Positions 7,588-17,520 of a stretch of DNA of 64,000 nucleotides are shown piece by piece. The DNA is from Bacillota bacterium (GTDB taxonomy: Bacteria; Bacillota; Clostridia; Christensenellales; Aristaeellaceae). How positions within the stretch are numbered: the stretch's first letter is position 1; each line of letters opens with the position of its first letter. The notes below the pieces were generated by a model. That model ran no database searches and had not been told where the DNA came from. It worked only from the letters and a program-made list of their open reading frames with translations. Location of the stretch: the NCBI GenBank assembly GCA_023436585.1, contig JAEZIN010000018.1, positions 124,001 to 188,000 of the forward strand, in the 5' to 3' direction. The position numbers were made by a program, and so were the translations under genes.

Positions 7588-9681
7588 ATGCCGCAGATGC
7601 TGCTTACGACAAAACTATACATGCCAAGCATTGCGGCGCGTACCATACGCCGCGAATCGCTTATTTCAAGGTGGCTGGAAGGCTATCGGACAGGCCGCAG
7701 GGTGACGCTGATCTGCGCCCCTGCGGGATACGGCAAAACCACCCTCATGACGGAGCTTTTGATGGCTTCCTCCGCCGTGTCCGCGTGGCTTTCCCTGGAC
7801 GAGGGCGACAACGATTCGCAGCGCTTTTTAACGTATCTTTGTTCCGCATTGAAGCAGGCCGGCGTTATCCTGCAGGGCGGCCTGGAATCGCTGATGCAGG
7901 ATGCGGGCTTTCAGGCGCCGGAAGCGGTGATGACGCTGCTGCTTGGCAGCGCGGCCGATTTTGGGCAAAACCTTTTGCTGGTGCTGGATGATTACCATCT
8001 TATCCGGCAGCAAAAGGTACACAATCTTGTCCAGTTTATGCTGTCGCACCAGCCCGTGAACCTTCATATTGCCCTGCTGACACGGGAGGATCCGCCCCTG
8101 AACCTTTCCCGCCTTCGCGTAAAGGAAGAATTGGCGGAGTTCCGGGTAAATGACCTGCTCTTTAACCGGGAGGAAACGGCCCTTCTGCTGAACGCATCGC
8201 TGGATGAGCCCCTTCCGCAGGAATCGTCCGGCAGGGTCGCCGACTGTACGGAGGGCTGGGCCGCAGGTATCAAGCTGTACGCGCTGGCTCTAAAAGGGCT
8301 GGACTATCCATCAGCGCAAGCCTATATCGAGAGGCTGTCCGGCACCCACGCTTATATCATCGATTACCTGGTGGAGGAAGTCTTAAATGCCCAGCCGGAG
8401 GAGCTTCGAACTTTTCTAAGAAAGACATCGATCCTGGAACGGTTCGACGGCGATTTGTGCAACGCTGTGACCTTGCAAAACGACGGGCGGGAAATGCTGA
8501 GGGAAGTGAGCCGCCGGAATCTGTTTTTGATCCCCCTGGATGACAGGCGGGAGTGGTTCAGGTATCATGCGCTGTTTGCGGATTCCATCAAGTCCTCTTT
8601 AACCCGTGCCGAAGAAAAAGAGCTGTACCTGGCCGCGGCCCGCCACATGAAAATGAGAGGCCTGAACAATGAGGCGGTTACATACGCCTTTTTGTCCGGC
8701 GACATGGGAAAAGCTGTCACGCTGGTGGAGGATTCCACGGAAGATGCTTTCCGCACCGCGCAGTTGGATACGCTGCTTCACTGGCTGGAGAAGCTGCCGG
8801 ATGACCTGGTACGCACCAACGAAGTTCTGTGCATGCGCCGGCCTATCGCCTGCTTCATTACCGGCAGGCTGCAGGAAGCCGTGGGATATTTTCAGGCGCT
8901 TGGCCCCGATTTTGAAAGGGAAGCCTCACCCCACAACCGGGGGCTGTACTATTCCATGAAGGCCATGATGGCCGGCGCTGCCGGGCAGGATGCGGAGCCA
9001 CTGGCCAGGGAGGCCTTGAAGCATCTGGAGCCCTGGGACCCCATTGCCCGCACATCCACCTACAATACCCTGGGCCGGGCACAGTTCCGCAAGGGGAACA
9101 TACGGGAGGCGGCGGAAACCTTCCAAAGCGCGCTGTCCGCCGGAATGCGGCTTGGCCATCAGTTTGTCACCACGCTGGTGTCGATGAGTTATGCTTCCTG
9201 CCTTCATGCCATGGGCAGGCACCGGGAAGCCGTCGAGCAGTGCGATACTTTTATCGCCGGCATGAAAAAGCAGCATGGGCAGCTTCCCCCGTACGTTGGC
9301 ATCCTGTATGTAGCCATGGCCGGATACTTACAGGCACTTGGCGAAAGGGAAAGGGCTGACAGGCTGAAAAGCGAGGGCGAAGCCCTGTGCCGCAGCATTT
9401 CCTACGACATCGGCGCGTCATTGAAGATTTTTATAAACCCGCCGCCCAAGCAGGAGAAGGAGCCCGCTCCCATGCTGGGCCTTGGGGAAAAGCTAAGCGA
9501 GCGGGAGATGGAAATACTGCGCCTGTTGGTCAAGGGCCTGAGCAACGGCGAAATCGCCAAGGCACTGTTCATATCCACCAACACCACCCAATGGCATATT
9601 TCTCATTTATACAGCAAGCTGGGTGTTAAAAGCCGTACCCAGGCAACAGCAAAGGCACACGAGCTTGGATTGCTGAAATAG
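7588..9681 (+). CDS. MalT-like LuxR-family transcriptional regulator (LAL type)
   Basis: Large ATP-dependent regulator. Walker A APAGYGKTT lies near residues 46-54, followed by a STAND-type ATPase domain with LLVLDDYH, then a helical TPR-like sensor region (about 340-610). A C-terminal LuxR helix-turn-helix starts LSEREMEILRLLVKGLSN and ends near RTQATAKA. At 697 residues it is shorter than the roughly 900 of MalT, the sensor arm being compact. ATG at 7588 with a purine/G-rich site just upstream. Such proteins bind an inducer, oligomerise with ATP and activate nearby genes. Candidates here are its own promoter and the three-gene module that starts at 9822, but a terminator separates the two. 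Confidence 0.85.
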   Translation: MPQMLLTTKLYMPSIAARTIRRESLISRWLEGYRTGRRVTLICAPAGYGKTTLMTELLMASSAVSAWLSLDEGDNDSQRFLTYLCSALKQAGVILQGGLESLMQDAGFQAPEAVMTLLLGSAADFGQNLLLVLDDYHLIRQQKVHNLVQFMLSHQPVNLHIALLTREDPPLNLSRLRVKEELAEFRVNDLLFNREETALLLNASLDEPLPQESSGRVADCTEGWAAGIKLYALALKGLDYPSAQAYIERLSGTHAYIIDYLVEEVLNAQPEELRTFLRKTSILERFDGDLCNAVTLQNDGREMLREVSRRNLFLIPLDDRREWFRYHALFADSIKSSLTRAEEKELYLAAARHMKMRGLNNEAVTYAFLSGDMGKAVTLVEDSTEDAFRTAQLDTLLHWLEKLPDDLVRTNEVLCMRRPIACFITGRLQEAVGYFQALGPDFEREASPHNRGLYYSMKAMMAGAAGQDAEPLAREALKHLEPWDPIARTSTYNTLGRAQFRKGNIREAAETFQSALSAGMRLGHQFVTTLVSMSYASCLHAMGRHREAVEQCDTFIAGMKKQHGQLPPYVGILYVAMAGYLQALGERERADRLKSEGEALCRSISYDIGASLKIFINPPPKQEKEPAPMLGLGEKLSEREMEILRLLVKGLSNGEIAKALFISTNTTQWHISHLYSKLGVKSRTQATAKAHELGLLK

Positions 9682-9694
9682 TCTGATACAATTC

Positions 9695-9726
9695 ATGGCC
9701 CCACAAAACTGTGGGGTCATTTCTCT
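9695..9726 (+). terminator. Terminator of the MalT-like regulator gene
   Basis: An 11-bp stem (9695-9705 with 9710-9720, one G-T pair) with a 4-base loop, then TTTCTCTTT, 14 bases past the stop codon. Confidence 0.85.
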
Positions 9727-9777
9727 TTACATGTTGCGATAAAACCACAGGTTTCAGTGGCGCATCTTTGAAACAAT

Positions 9778-9794
9778 GCTGTTATGATAACAGC
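9778..9794 (+). promoter_or_regulatory. Palindromic operator candidate over a -10 box
   Basis: GCTGTTAT-G-ATAACAGC is a perfect 8-bp palindrome around one base. It contains TATGAT (9783-9788), a plausible -10 for the operon starting at 9822; no good -35 is seen at the matching distance. A repressor bound here would cover the promoter. The cognate regulator is not identified. Confidence 0.45.
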
Positions 9795-9821
9795 GTAGAA
9801 ACCATCCCGGAGGGAAACGCC

Positions 9822-10043
9822 ATGATCCATTATGAAATCACCGTGGAAGGCCATCTTAACCCAAACCGCTTGAAAGACTTTGAAGGCTTCACCGCCACCC
9901 TTCTTGCGGACGGGAAGACAAGGCTTACGGGCTGCCTCCCCGACCAAGCAGCACTGTTCAGTATCCTGAACCGCATCCGCGACATGAACCTGCCCCTGAT
10001 ATCCGTACAAAAACAACTGGAACCAAAGGAGGCCTCCCGATGA
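9822..10043 (+). CDS. Small conserved protein of unknown function (73 aa)
   Basis: A 73-residue soluble protein. Its pattern (GHL then FEGFTATLLADGKTRLTG, PDQAALFSIL, RIRDMNLPLISV) matches a widespread family of roughly 70-residue proteins that I know only as uncharacterised, often found beside transport or membrane genes. The ATG at 9822 follows GGAGGG at ideal spacing; the reading frame stays open upstream but without a ribosome site. Its stop overlaps the protease start (ATGA), so the two are translationally coupled. No function is claimed. Confidence 0.75.
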   Translation: MIHYEITVEGHLNPNRLKDFEGFTATLLADGKTRLTGCLPDQAALFSILNRIRDMNLPLISVQKQLEPKEASR

Positions 10044-10882
10044 AAACCGCCATCCGCCGCCACCCCACCGCAGCCTACATTTTGCTCGCTTTCTCATGGA
10101 CCTGGCTGATCGCCTTCGCCATGCTGCTCACCGGCCTGGCCGACGATGTTGCGAATCCTTCCCCGCTTTTTATCCTCGGCGGCATATTGAGCAATGTTTC
10201 CCCCAGCCTGGCCGCGCTGCTTGTTACAAGAATCAGCGGCGGCAAGGAGGCCATGAGAAAGCTCTTGGGCGGCTTCAAGGTAAAGGGCCAAAAAGGCTGG
10301 ACAGGGTTGACCCTGATAATCGTTCCTGTGGTCACAGCGCTTACCACACTGATTTCTCACTTTGTTTTCCGCGAATACAGGTTCGTGCTCGTTGCCCCCA
10401 TGATCGCCATGGGCCTTGTGTGGCCTTTGTTCTCCGGCCTTGGTGAGGAATTTGGCTGGAGGGGATATTTGCTGCCCCGGCTGATCAGGCGCTTTGGATT
10501 ATTGAAAGCCTCACTGCTTCTGGGTATCCTTTGGGAAGTATGGCATCTGCCCATGCACTACATGGCCTATAAGGCATACGGGGTGTATATGATCCCAGCC
10601 TTCCTGACCATCGGCTTTGCGAACCTGACGCTGAACGCGGTCATCATGGCCATCCTCTACGCCGTCAACAAGGGCAGCATCAGGCTGATGGTTTTCTACC
10701 ACTACACCATCACCGCCAGCTCCATTATTGCAGGTGCCCTGTTTGCCACAGAAGCTTCTCCCAAATTCACTGTGCTGGAAAGCATTGTCTCCTGCTCCCT
10801 GTTCTTACTGGCGGCCATTATCCTATATCGTAAAAACAAGCATCTCTTTCCCATTCATATTAAGGAGGAAGTATCATGCTGA
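10040..10882 (+). CDS. CPBP-family intramembrane glutamic protease (Rce1/Abi-like)
   Basis: A 280-residue polytopic membrane protein with about eight hydrophobic helices. The family motifs are present: EEFGWR at 136-141 (catalytic Glu pair and Arg), the His of LWEVWHLP at 169, and an Asn/His-containing third motif in the helix after residue 195. Bacterial relatives serve in bacteriocin self-immunity, protein processing or regulation. It overlaps the small protein upstream by 4 bases and the 4-TM gene downstream by 7 bases, indicating a three-gene unit. Substrate unknown. Confidence 0.85.
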   Translation: MKTAIRRHPTAAYILLAFSWTWLIAFAMLLTGLADDVANPSPLFILGGILSNVSPSLAALLVTRISGGKEAMRKLLGGFKVKGQKGWTGLTLIIVPVVTALTTLISHFVFREYRFVLVAPMIAMGLVWPLFSGLGEEFGWRGYLLPRLIRRFGLLKASLLLGILWEVWHLPMHYMAYKAYGVYMIPAFLTIGFANLTLNAVIMAILYAVNKGSIRLMVFYHYTITASSIIAGALFATEASPKFTVLESIVSCSLFLLAAIILYRKNKHLFPIHIKEEVSC

Positions 10883-11271
10883 AGCTCTATTTCGGAAGCG
10901 TCTTTTCCACTATCTCCACCCTGCTGGCCGCTGCCTTTGCCGTGTTCTTTACCTTGGTAACCGCCCGGAGAACCAGCATAACCCACTGGGGGCTTCTGAC
11001 GCTGGCCATGTTCATCCTGGGTTTGGTAATGTCCATGATGAGCGGAATGAAAGACGGTATGGGTTCCCCGGCCTCCATCATACCAGCCAAGCATTGGATG
11101 ATGACTGCTTTGTGCGTGCTGGGCGGCTTGGCTTTCCTGGCCGGCCTGCTGGCCCTGATCATCCGGAACCAAAACTGGTGGCAGGTCAGTTTCTACCTCC
11201 TGTCCGCCATCATCATCCTGAAAGTTCTGTTCACGGAAGCATACCGGATCATACATTACCTGAACAAGTAA
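10876..11271 (+). CDS. Small four-helix membrane protein
   Basis: A 131-residue protein I do not recognise. Four hydrophobic segments are visible (about 7-28, 37-55, 75-97 and 100-121), joined by short loops, with no enzymatic motif. A textbook ribosome site (AAGGAGG) precedes the ATG, and the gene overlaps the CPBP protease gene by 7 bases, so it is probably made with it. It could be a partner or substrate of the protease; nothing in the sequence proves that. Confidence 0.7.
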   Translation: MLKLYFGSVFSTISTLLAAAFAVFFTLVTARRTSITHWGLLTLAMFILGLVMSMMSGMKDGMGSPASIIPAKHWMMTALCVLGGLAFLAGLLALIIRNQNWWQVSFYLLSAIIILKVLFTEAYRIIHYLNK

Positions 11272-11277
11272 GCAGTA

Positions 11278-11312
11278 CAGGAGTGCCGGATGTGGCGCTC
11301 CTGTTTGTGTTA
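11278..11312 (+). terminator. Terminator of the CPBP-protease operon
   Basis: A 10-bp stem (11278-11287 with 11294-11303, one G-T pair) and 6-base loop, then TTTGTGTT, directly after the stop codon at 11271. Confidence 0.8.
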
Positions 11313-11344
11313 TCCCTTTTTCTAAACAAAGACGGTTTGTTTTC

Positions 11345-11373
11345 TTGACAAGCGGTCTCCTATGCACTACGAT
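11345..11373 (+). promoter_or_regulatory. Sigma-A promoter of the fucose isomerase operon
   Basis: TTGACA (11345-11350), 17-base spacer, TACGAT (11368-11373). The start point would give a leader of about 65 bases before the isomerase ATG. Confidence 0.75.
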
Positions 11374-11445
11374 ACTGGCAGGAAAAGTGATCCGTACAAA
11401 GTATGCGCAGGATAGTTAATAATGGAAAAGGGAAGGTAACTATGT

Positions 11446-13260
11446 ATGGGAAAAACTTCTTTTGCGATGAACGCGCCGCATTACAGCCTGCGGGGCAGGC
11501 TGCCTAAGATTGGCATTCGGGCCGTTATAGACGGACGCCGTGGCGGCGTACGGGAAAGCCTTGAGAATCAAACGATGGAGCTGGCCAAAGGCGTGGCCAA
11601 TCTGCTTACATCCACCCTGCGCCATCCCTGCGGCCTGCCTGTGGAATGCGTTCTTTCCGATACCACCATCGGCGGCGTGGCCGAAGCCGCGGACTGCGCC
11701 GATAAGTTTACCCGCGAGGGCGTTGGCCTCACCATCAGTGTCACCCCCTGCTGGTGCTACGGCGCGGAAACCATCGATATGGACCCCATGCTGCCCAAGG
11801 CCATCTATGGCTTCAACGGCACGGAGCGGCCCGGCGCGGTTTACCTTGCCTCCGCATTGGCCGGCCACAACCAAAAGGGCCTTCCCGCCTTCGGCATCTA
11901 TGGCCGCGATGTGCTGGAAGCCGGGGACACCACCATCCCCGAAGATGTAAAGGAAAAGCTTCTCCGCTTTGCCAGAGCGGGTCTGGCCGTTGCCGCCATG
12001 CGGGGCAAGAGTTATCTTGGCATGGGCGGCATGTCCATGGGCATCGCCGGCTCCATCGTCAGCGCGGAGTTTTTGGAAAAGTACCTGGGCATGCGCATGG
12101 AATATGTGGACATGACGGAATTCGTGCGCCGCTGGGAAGAGAAGATATACGATCCCGAAGAATTCGAACTGGCAAAAAATTGGGTGGCGGAGTATGTCCG
12201 CATCGGCTATGACAAAAATCCGGAACTAAAACGGCACAGCGAGGAAAAAAAGCGGCAGGTTTTGGAACAATGCATCCTGATGACGATGATTGCAAGAGAC
12301 CTCATGCAGGGCAACGAAAAGCTGGCGGCATTGGGGTTTGCTGAGGAGGCCATGGGCCACAACGCCATCGCCAGCGGCTTCCAGGGCCAGCGGCAGTGGA
12401 CCGACCACTTCCCCAACGGCGACTTCATGGAGGCACTTTTGAATACCTCCTTTGACTGGAACGGCATCCGCGAGCCCATGATCGTAGCTACTGAGAACGA
12501 CCATCTGAACGGCCTGTCGATGCTCTTTGGGAAGCTCTTAACCGGCACCGCCCAGGGCTTTGCCGATGTGCGCACCTTCTGGAGCCCGGAGGCAATCCAA
12601 AGAGTCACCGGCTGGAAGCCGGACGGGCTGGCCGAAAAGGGCTTTATCCATCTGATCAACTCCGGCTCCGTCACCCTGGAAGCCAGCGGCACCTGTCAAA
12701 AGGACGGGAAGCCCGCTATCAAACCCTGGTGGGAGATCACCGGCCGGGAAGCGGAAAGCTGTATGGCAAACACGGAGTTCTGCTATGCCGACCTCGGCTA
12801 CTTCCGCGGCGGCGGGTATTCTTCCCAGCTTTTATCCGAAGGCGAGATGCCCATCACCCTGTGCCGTCTGAACCTGGTGGATGGCCTTGGCCCCGTGATG
12901 CAGCTGGCGGAGGGCTGGACCGTCAAAACGCCGGACCACGTATTCGAAGCCATCAACCGCCGCACCGACCCCACCTGGCCCACCACCTTCTTTGTGCCCA
13001 GGCTCACGGGCGAAGGCGCGTTTGTCAGCGTATACGAGGTGATGCGCCGCTGGGGCGCCAATCATGGCGCATTCAGCTACGGGCACATCGGGGCCGATCT
13101 GATCACGCTGTGCAGCATGCTGCGCATTCCCGTCTGTATGCATAACGTGGCACCAGACAGCATCTACCGGCCCAGCATGTGGGACGCATTTGGCACCCGC
13201 GACCTGGAAAGCGCCGACTACCGCGCCTGCGAAAAGCTAGGCCCGCTCTACGGAAAGTAA
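11446..13260 (+). CDS. fucI: L-fucose isomerase
   Basis: Interconverts L-fucose and L-fuculose (also D-arabinose and D-ribulose in known enzymes) with Mn2+ in the cytoplasm. The 604 residues align along the family's full length (E. coli FucI is about 590). The metal ligands are recognisable: Glu329 in GDFMEALL, Asp352 in ATENDHLNG and His547 in SYGHIGAD. ATG at 11446 with GGGAAGG nine bases before. It opens an operon with a GpsA-like dehydrogenase and a second isomerase-like protein. No fuculokinase, aldolase or transporter is in the operon, so the exact substrate in this host stays open. Confidence 0.93.
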   Translation: MGKTSFAMNAPHYSLRGRLPKIGIRAVIDGRRGGVRESLENQTMELAKGVANLLTSTLRHPCGLPVECVLSDTTIGGVAEAADCADKFTREGVGLTISVTPCWCYGAETIDMDPMLPKAIYGFNGTERPGAVYLASALAGHNQKGLPAFGIYGRDVLEAGDTTIPEDVKEKLLRFARAGLAVAAMRGKSYLGMGGMSMGIAGSIVSAEFLEKYLGMRMEYVDMTEFVRRWEEKIYDPEEFELAKNWVAEYVRIGYDKNPELKRHSEEKKRQVLEQCILMTMIARDLMQGNEKLAALGFAEEAMGHNAIASGFQGQRQWTDHFPNGDFMEALLNTSFDWNGIREPMIVATENDHLNGLSMLFGKLLTGTAQGFADVRTFWSPEAIQRVTGWKPDGLAEKGFIHLINSGSVTLEASGTCQKDGKPAIKPWWEITGREAESCMANTEFCYADLGYFRGGGYSSQLLSEGEMPITLCRLNLVDGLGPVMQLAEGWTVKTPDHVFEAINRRTDPTWPTTFFVPRLTGEGAFVSVYEVMRRWGANHGAFSYGHIGADLITLCSMLRIPVCMHNVAPDSIYRPSMWDAFGTRDLESADYRACEKLGPLYGK

Positions 13261-13312
13261 GCATGGGCAAATACCCTTGGGCACAGCAGCGCGTAAGTGG
13301 AGGAGCAAGCCA

Positions 13313-14353
13313 GTGAGCAAAGTCATCGTCATTGCCGGCGCGGGCATGATGGGTTCCGCCCTAAGTGTCCCAGCCCGGGACAACGGGCATGAGGTGCGCA
13401 TCGTCGGTACGCACCTGGACAGGGAAATCATTGACCACGCAAGGCTGCATAGCTATCACCTGACAATGAAGCGCAGGCTGCCGGAGGGCATTTCCTATTA
13501 TCAGATGGAGGATCTCCAAGACGCGCTTCAAAATGCCGATCTTCTGATTGGCGGAGTCTCCAGCTTCGGGGTGGATTGGTTTGCAGACCATGTCCTGCCC
13601 CTGGTTCCCGATTCCCTCCCCGTGCTGTCCGTCACCAAGGGGCTGCAAAATTACCCTGACGGAAGGCTTGTCCCTTTCCCCCATCTTCTGAAGGAACGAA
13701 CAGGCGGCAGGCTGTCCCTGAACGCCATCGGCGGCCCCTGCACCAGCTATGAGCTGGCGGACCGGAGGCATTCCCACGTGGCATTCTGCGGAGAGAACAT
13801 GGCCATCCTCCGGCAATTGAAGGCCCTGCTGGAGACGGAGTATTACCACATCAGCCTTTCCACCGACGTATTGGGCGTGGAATGCGCCGTGGCCATGAAA
13901 AACGCCTACGCCCTGGGCGTATCCCTGGCCATCGGAATGGTGGAGGCAAAGGACGGTATCGGCTGCACGGAAGCCTACAATCCCCAGGCGGCTCTGTTTA
14001 GCCAAAGCGTGAAGGAAATGGGGAAAATGATTGCCCTGGTGGGCGGCGGTCCGGAGAACATCGTGTATGCCGCCGGAGACCTGTACGTCACCATTTTTGG
14101 CGGGCGCACCAGGGCCTTGGGCATCCGCCTGGGCAGGGGCATGCGCCTTGGCGACGCGCTGAAGGAGCTGAATGGCGTCACGCTGGAATCGGTGGTCATC
14201 GCCAGGCGCACCATCGCGGCCATGTCTGTATGGGTCGAAAAGGGCATCGCCCGGCGGGAGGATTTCCCGCTGCTGCACCATATCGCCGGGCTGTTAAACG
14301 ATGAGGACCCGCGGCCCCTTGACTGGAAAGCCTTTGAAACGGAACACGGCTAA
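13313..14353 (+). CDS. GpsA-like NAD(P)-dependent dehydrogenase in the fucose operon
   Basis: A 346-residue member of the glycerol-3-phosphate dehydrogenase superfamily. It has an N-terminal Rossmann motif (GAGMMGSAL), the central GPCTSYELA segment where GpsA has GPSxAxE, the conserved Lys of AMKN, and a C-terminal GDLYVTIFGGRTRALG matching GpsA GDLxxT...GRNxxxG. The start is GTG at 13313, with GGAGGAG eight bases upstream; an ATG at 13277 lacks a site. The altered substrate loop and the location between two sugar isomerases suggest a substrate other than glycerol 3-phosphate, perhaps a sugar or sugar phosphate; that is inference. Confidence 0.75.
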   Translation: MSKVIVIAGAGMMGSALSVPARDNGHEVRIVGTHLDREIIDHARLHSYHLTMKRRLPEGISYYQMEDLQDALQNADLLIGGVSSFGVDWFADHVLPLVPDSLPVLSVTKGLQNYPDGRLVPFPHLLKERTGGRLSLNAIGGPCTSYELADRRHSHVAFCGENMAILRQLKALLETEYYHISLSTDVLGVECAVAMKNAYALGVSLAIGMVEAKDGIGCTEAYNPQAALFSQSVKEMGKMIALVGGGPENIVYAAGDLYVTIFGGRTRALGIRLGRGMRLGDALKELNGVTLESVVIARRTIAAMSVWVEKGIARREDFPLLHHIAGLLNDEDPRPLDWKAFETEHG

Positions 14354-14390
14354 GCCGCGTAAACGATAAACAAAAGCGGGAGGGATTACT

Positions 14391-15869
<1,479 letters not shown>

Positions 15870-15884
15870 GGGAACGATATGATT

Positions 15885-15924
15885 TGCGGGAAGGGAGCTT
15901 TTTGAAAAAATCTCCCTTCCCGCA
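15885..15924. repeat. 13-bp perfect inverted repeat after the isomerase operon
   Basis: Arms 15885-15897 and 15912-15924 around a 14-base A/T-rich loop. There is no T-tract after the stem on either strand, so it is not a standard terminator. It may protect the mRNA 3' end ahead of the true terminator at 15979. Confidence 0.6.
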
Positions 15925-15978
15925 CCCATCCCTGAAAAACTTAATCTCATATTTGGATAAACAACAATTTTCATTTTA

Positions 15979-16020
15979 CAAAACGGCGGCAGGCAAAAGC
16001 CTACCGCCGTTTCGCTTTGT
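15979..16020 (+). terminator. Terminator of the fucose isomerase operon
   Basis: A 14-bp stem with one mismatch (15981-15994 with 15999-16012), 4-base loop AAAA, ending in TTT. The rest of 15925-16140 shows no gene. Confidence 0.75.
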
Positions 16021-16157
16021 GCAACCAGCGCCTATGGAAACAACACAATTTTCCCCAGCAATAATTTTCCTCTGTTGTTGGATGAAAAAAGGAAACTGGT
16101 GCGTTGCATGAGTGACTCTAGAGTGTGTGTTGAAGCAGAAAAAGGAAGGTGGCAGGA

Positions 16158-17450
16158 ATGAGAAAGCATCTGCGGGCCGCGTTATTGATTGCGCTTCTGT
16201 TGGCGGTTTGGGCGGCAGCCCAGCCGGCGTCAGCAGGGGATTACCCGGTGGCGGTAGTCAACAGTACCAGCTCAAGCCAATCCCTAACCCTGTACGCCGC
16301 ACCGAAGAAAAGTGCTGAATCGCTTGGGCAGTACTATAACGGTGTCATCGTGGTCATAAAAGACAAAAGCAGCACTGGCTGGTGGAAGGTGGATGTCTAT
16401 GGCCGTACGGGTTATATGGATTCCAGCTTTCTTTCACCATGCGGCCTGCAAAGCGACTATGATCAAACGGTGATCGACAGCATTTCAAGTGCCATGCCCA
16501 AAGCTGTTATATCCGGGCAGCGGCCTCAGGATGGCTTGCACCTTCGGAACCGGCCATCGACAAGCGGCAGCTCCTATGGAAAATTTTACAATGGCACTTC
16601 GGTGGAAATACTGGGTGTCATAGATAGCGGGGCATGGTACCACGTTTACTTGCCCGAAACAAAGCAGTGGGGCTTTATGCTTGCCAAGTATGTGCGTACA
16701 GCCGCAGATACCGGCTTAGGCGATAATGGCGGTACACCCGAGCCTGCTTCATCCGGCGTTTATGCGGTGATCAATAACCCCATTGCTTCCGATCGTTTGA
16801 ATCTGCGGGCCAGTGCATCAAATACTTCCAGCTCCCTGGGTAAGTTTTATAACGGCACTACTGTAGAGATTCTGAACACCGGTGTTACCTGGTGCAAGGT
16901 GAAGGTGAACGGGAAGACCGGTTATATGCTGGCCAAAAATCTTCTGATGGATAGTTCGATAAAATCGTTCGTAACACTGGATATAGGAAGAACAATCAAC
17001 GAGGAAGGGAATACTTCCTACCAACCCCTATGCAGTGCGCCGTTTGCCAATGCCTCCGTCGTCCAAGTGCCTTATCACGAGGGCAACAATGCGCTGATTA
17101 TCCTTGACAAGACCGGCACTTGGTATTATGTGGAGATCAACGGTGTGAAAGGTTATTATCCCGTCAACCGGGTCACACCGGGGGTCAGAAATCCCGGCAA
17201 GAAGAACATTGCCGTGGTCACAAGCCCCGATCTGAAAGACCGTTTGAACCTGCGGGCCTCAGCGTCTGACAAATCGCGCTCGCTGGGGAAGTATTTTGCC
17301 GGTACCCAGGCAGAGGTGCTGGAGTATAATACCACAGATGCCGCCACCAGGGAAAACACTTGGTATAAGGTTCGTGTCAACGGGCAAGTGGGTTATATGC
17401 AGGCTAAATACCTGCAGGATATTCAGTTGGGCGAGCCCGCCAGCTGGTAG
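16158..17450 (+). CDS. Secreted protein of five bacterial SH3 repeats
   Basis: A 430-residue exported protein. The signal peptide is about residues 1-26 (hydrophobic core, then AQPASAG). The rest consists of about five SH3b modules (about 28-95, 110-185, 200-262, 270-340 and 348-425). The clearest pair shares LNLRASAS, SLGK and YMxAK. SH3b domains usually bind peptidoglycan or peptide stems, so a cell-wall role is likely, but no hydrolase domain is attached. ATG 16158 has AGGAAGG eight bases before it; a GTG at 16149 is less well placed. Single gene ending at a shared terminator. Confidence 0.8.
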   Translation: MRKHLRAALLIALLLAVWAAAQPASAGDYPVAVVNSTSSSQSLTLYAAPKKSAESLGQYYNGVIVVIKDKSSTGWWKVDVYGRTGYMDSSFLSPCGLQSDYDQTVIDSISSAMPKAVISGQRPQDGLHLRNRPSTSGSSYGKFYNGTSVEILGVIDSGAWYHVYLPETKQWGFMLAKYVRTAADTGLGDNGGTPEPASSGVYAVINNPIASDRLNLRASASNTSSSLGKFYNGTTVEILNTGVTWCKVKVNGKTGYMLAKNLLMDSSIKSFVTLDIGRTINEEGNTSYQPLCSAPFANASVVQVPYHEGNNALIILDKTGTWYYVEINGVKGYYPVNRVTPGVRNPGKKNIAVVTSPDLKDRLNLRASASDKSRSLGKYFAGTQAEVLEYNTTDAATRENTWYKVRVNGQVGYMQAKYLQDIQLGEPASW

Positions 17451-17467
17451 AATAGCAAGCAGTAGAA

Positions 17468-17520
17468 GCAAAAGGGCTGCCTCCAAGCGGTGGTATCGCG
17501 GTGAGGCAGCCCTTTGGTTT
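17468..17520. terminator. Bidirectional terminator between the SH3 protein and TrpB2
   Basis: A 13-bp perfect stem (17471-17483 with 17503-17515). Plus-strand reading continues TTTGGTTTT; the minus strand ends in TTTTGC. It serves two convergent genes. Confidence 0.75.
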
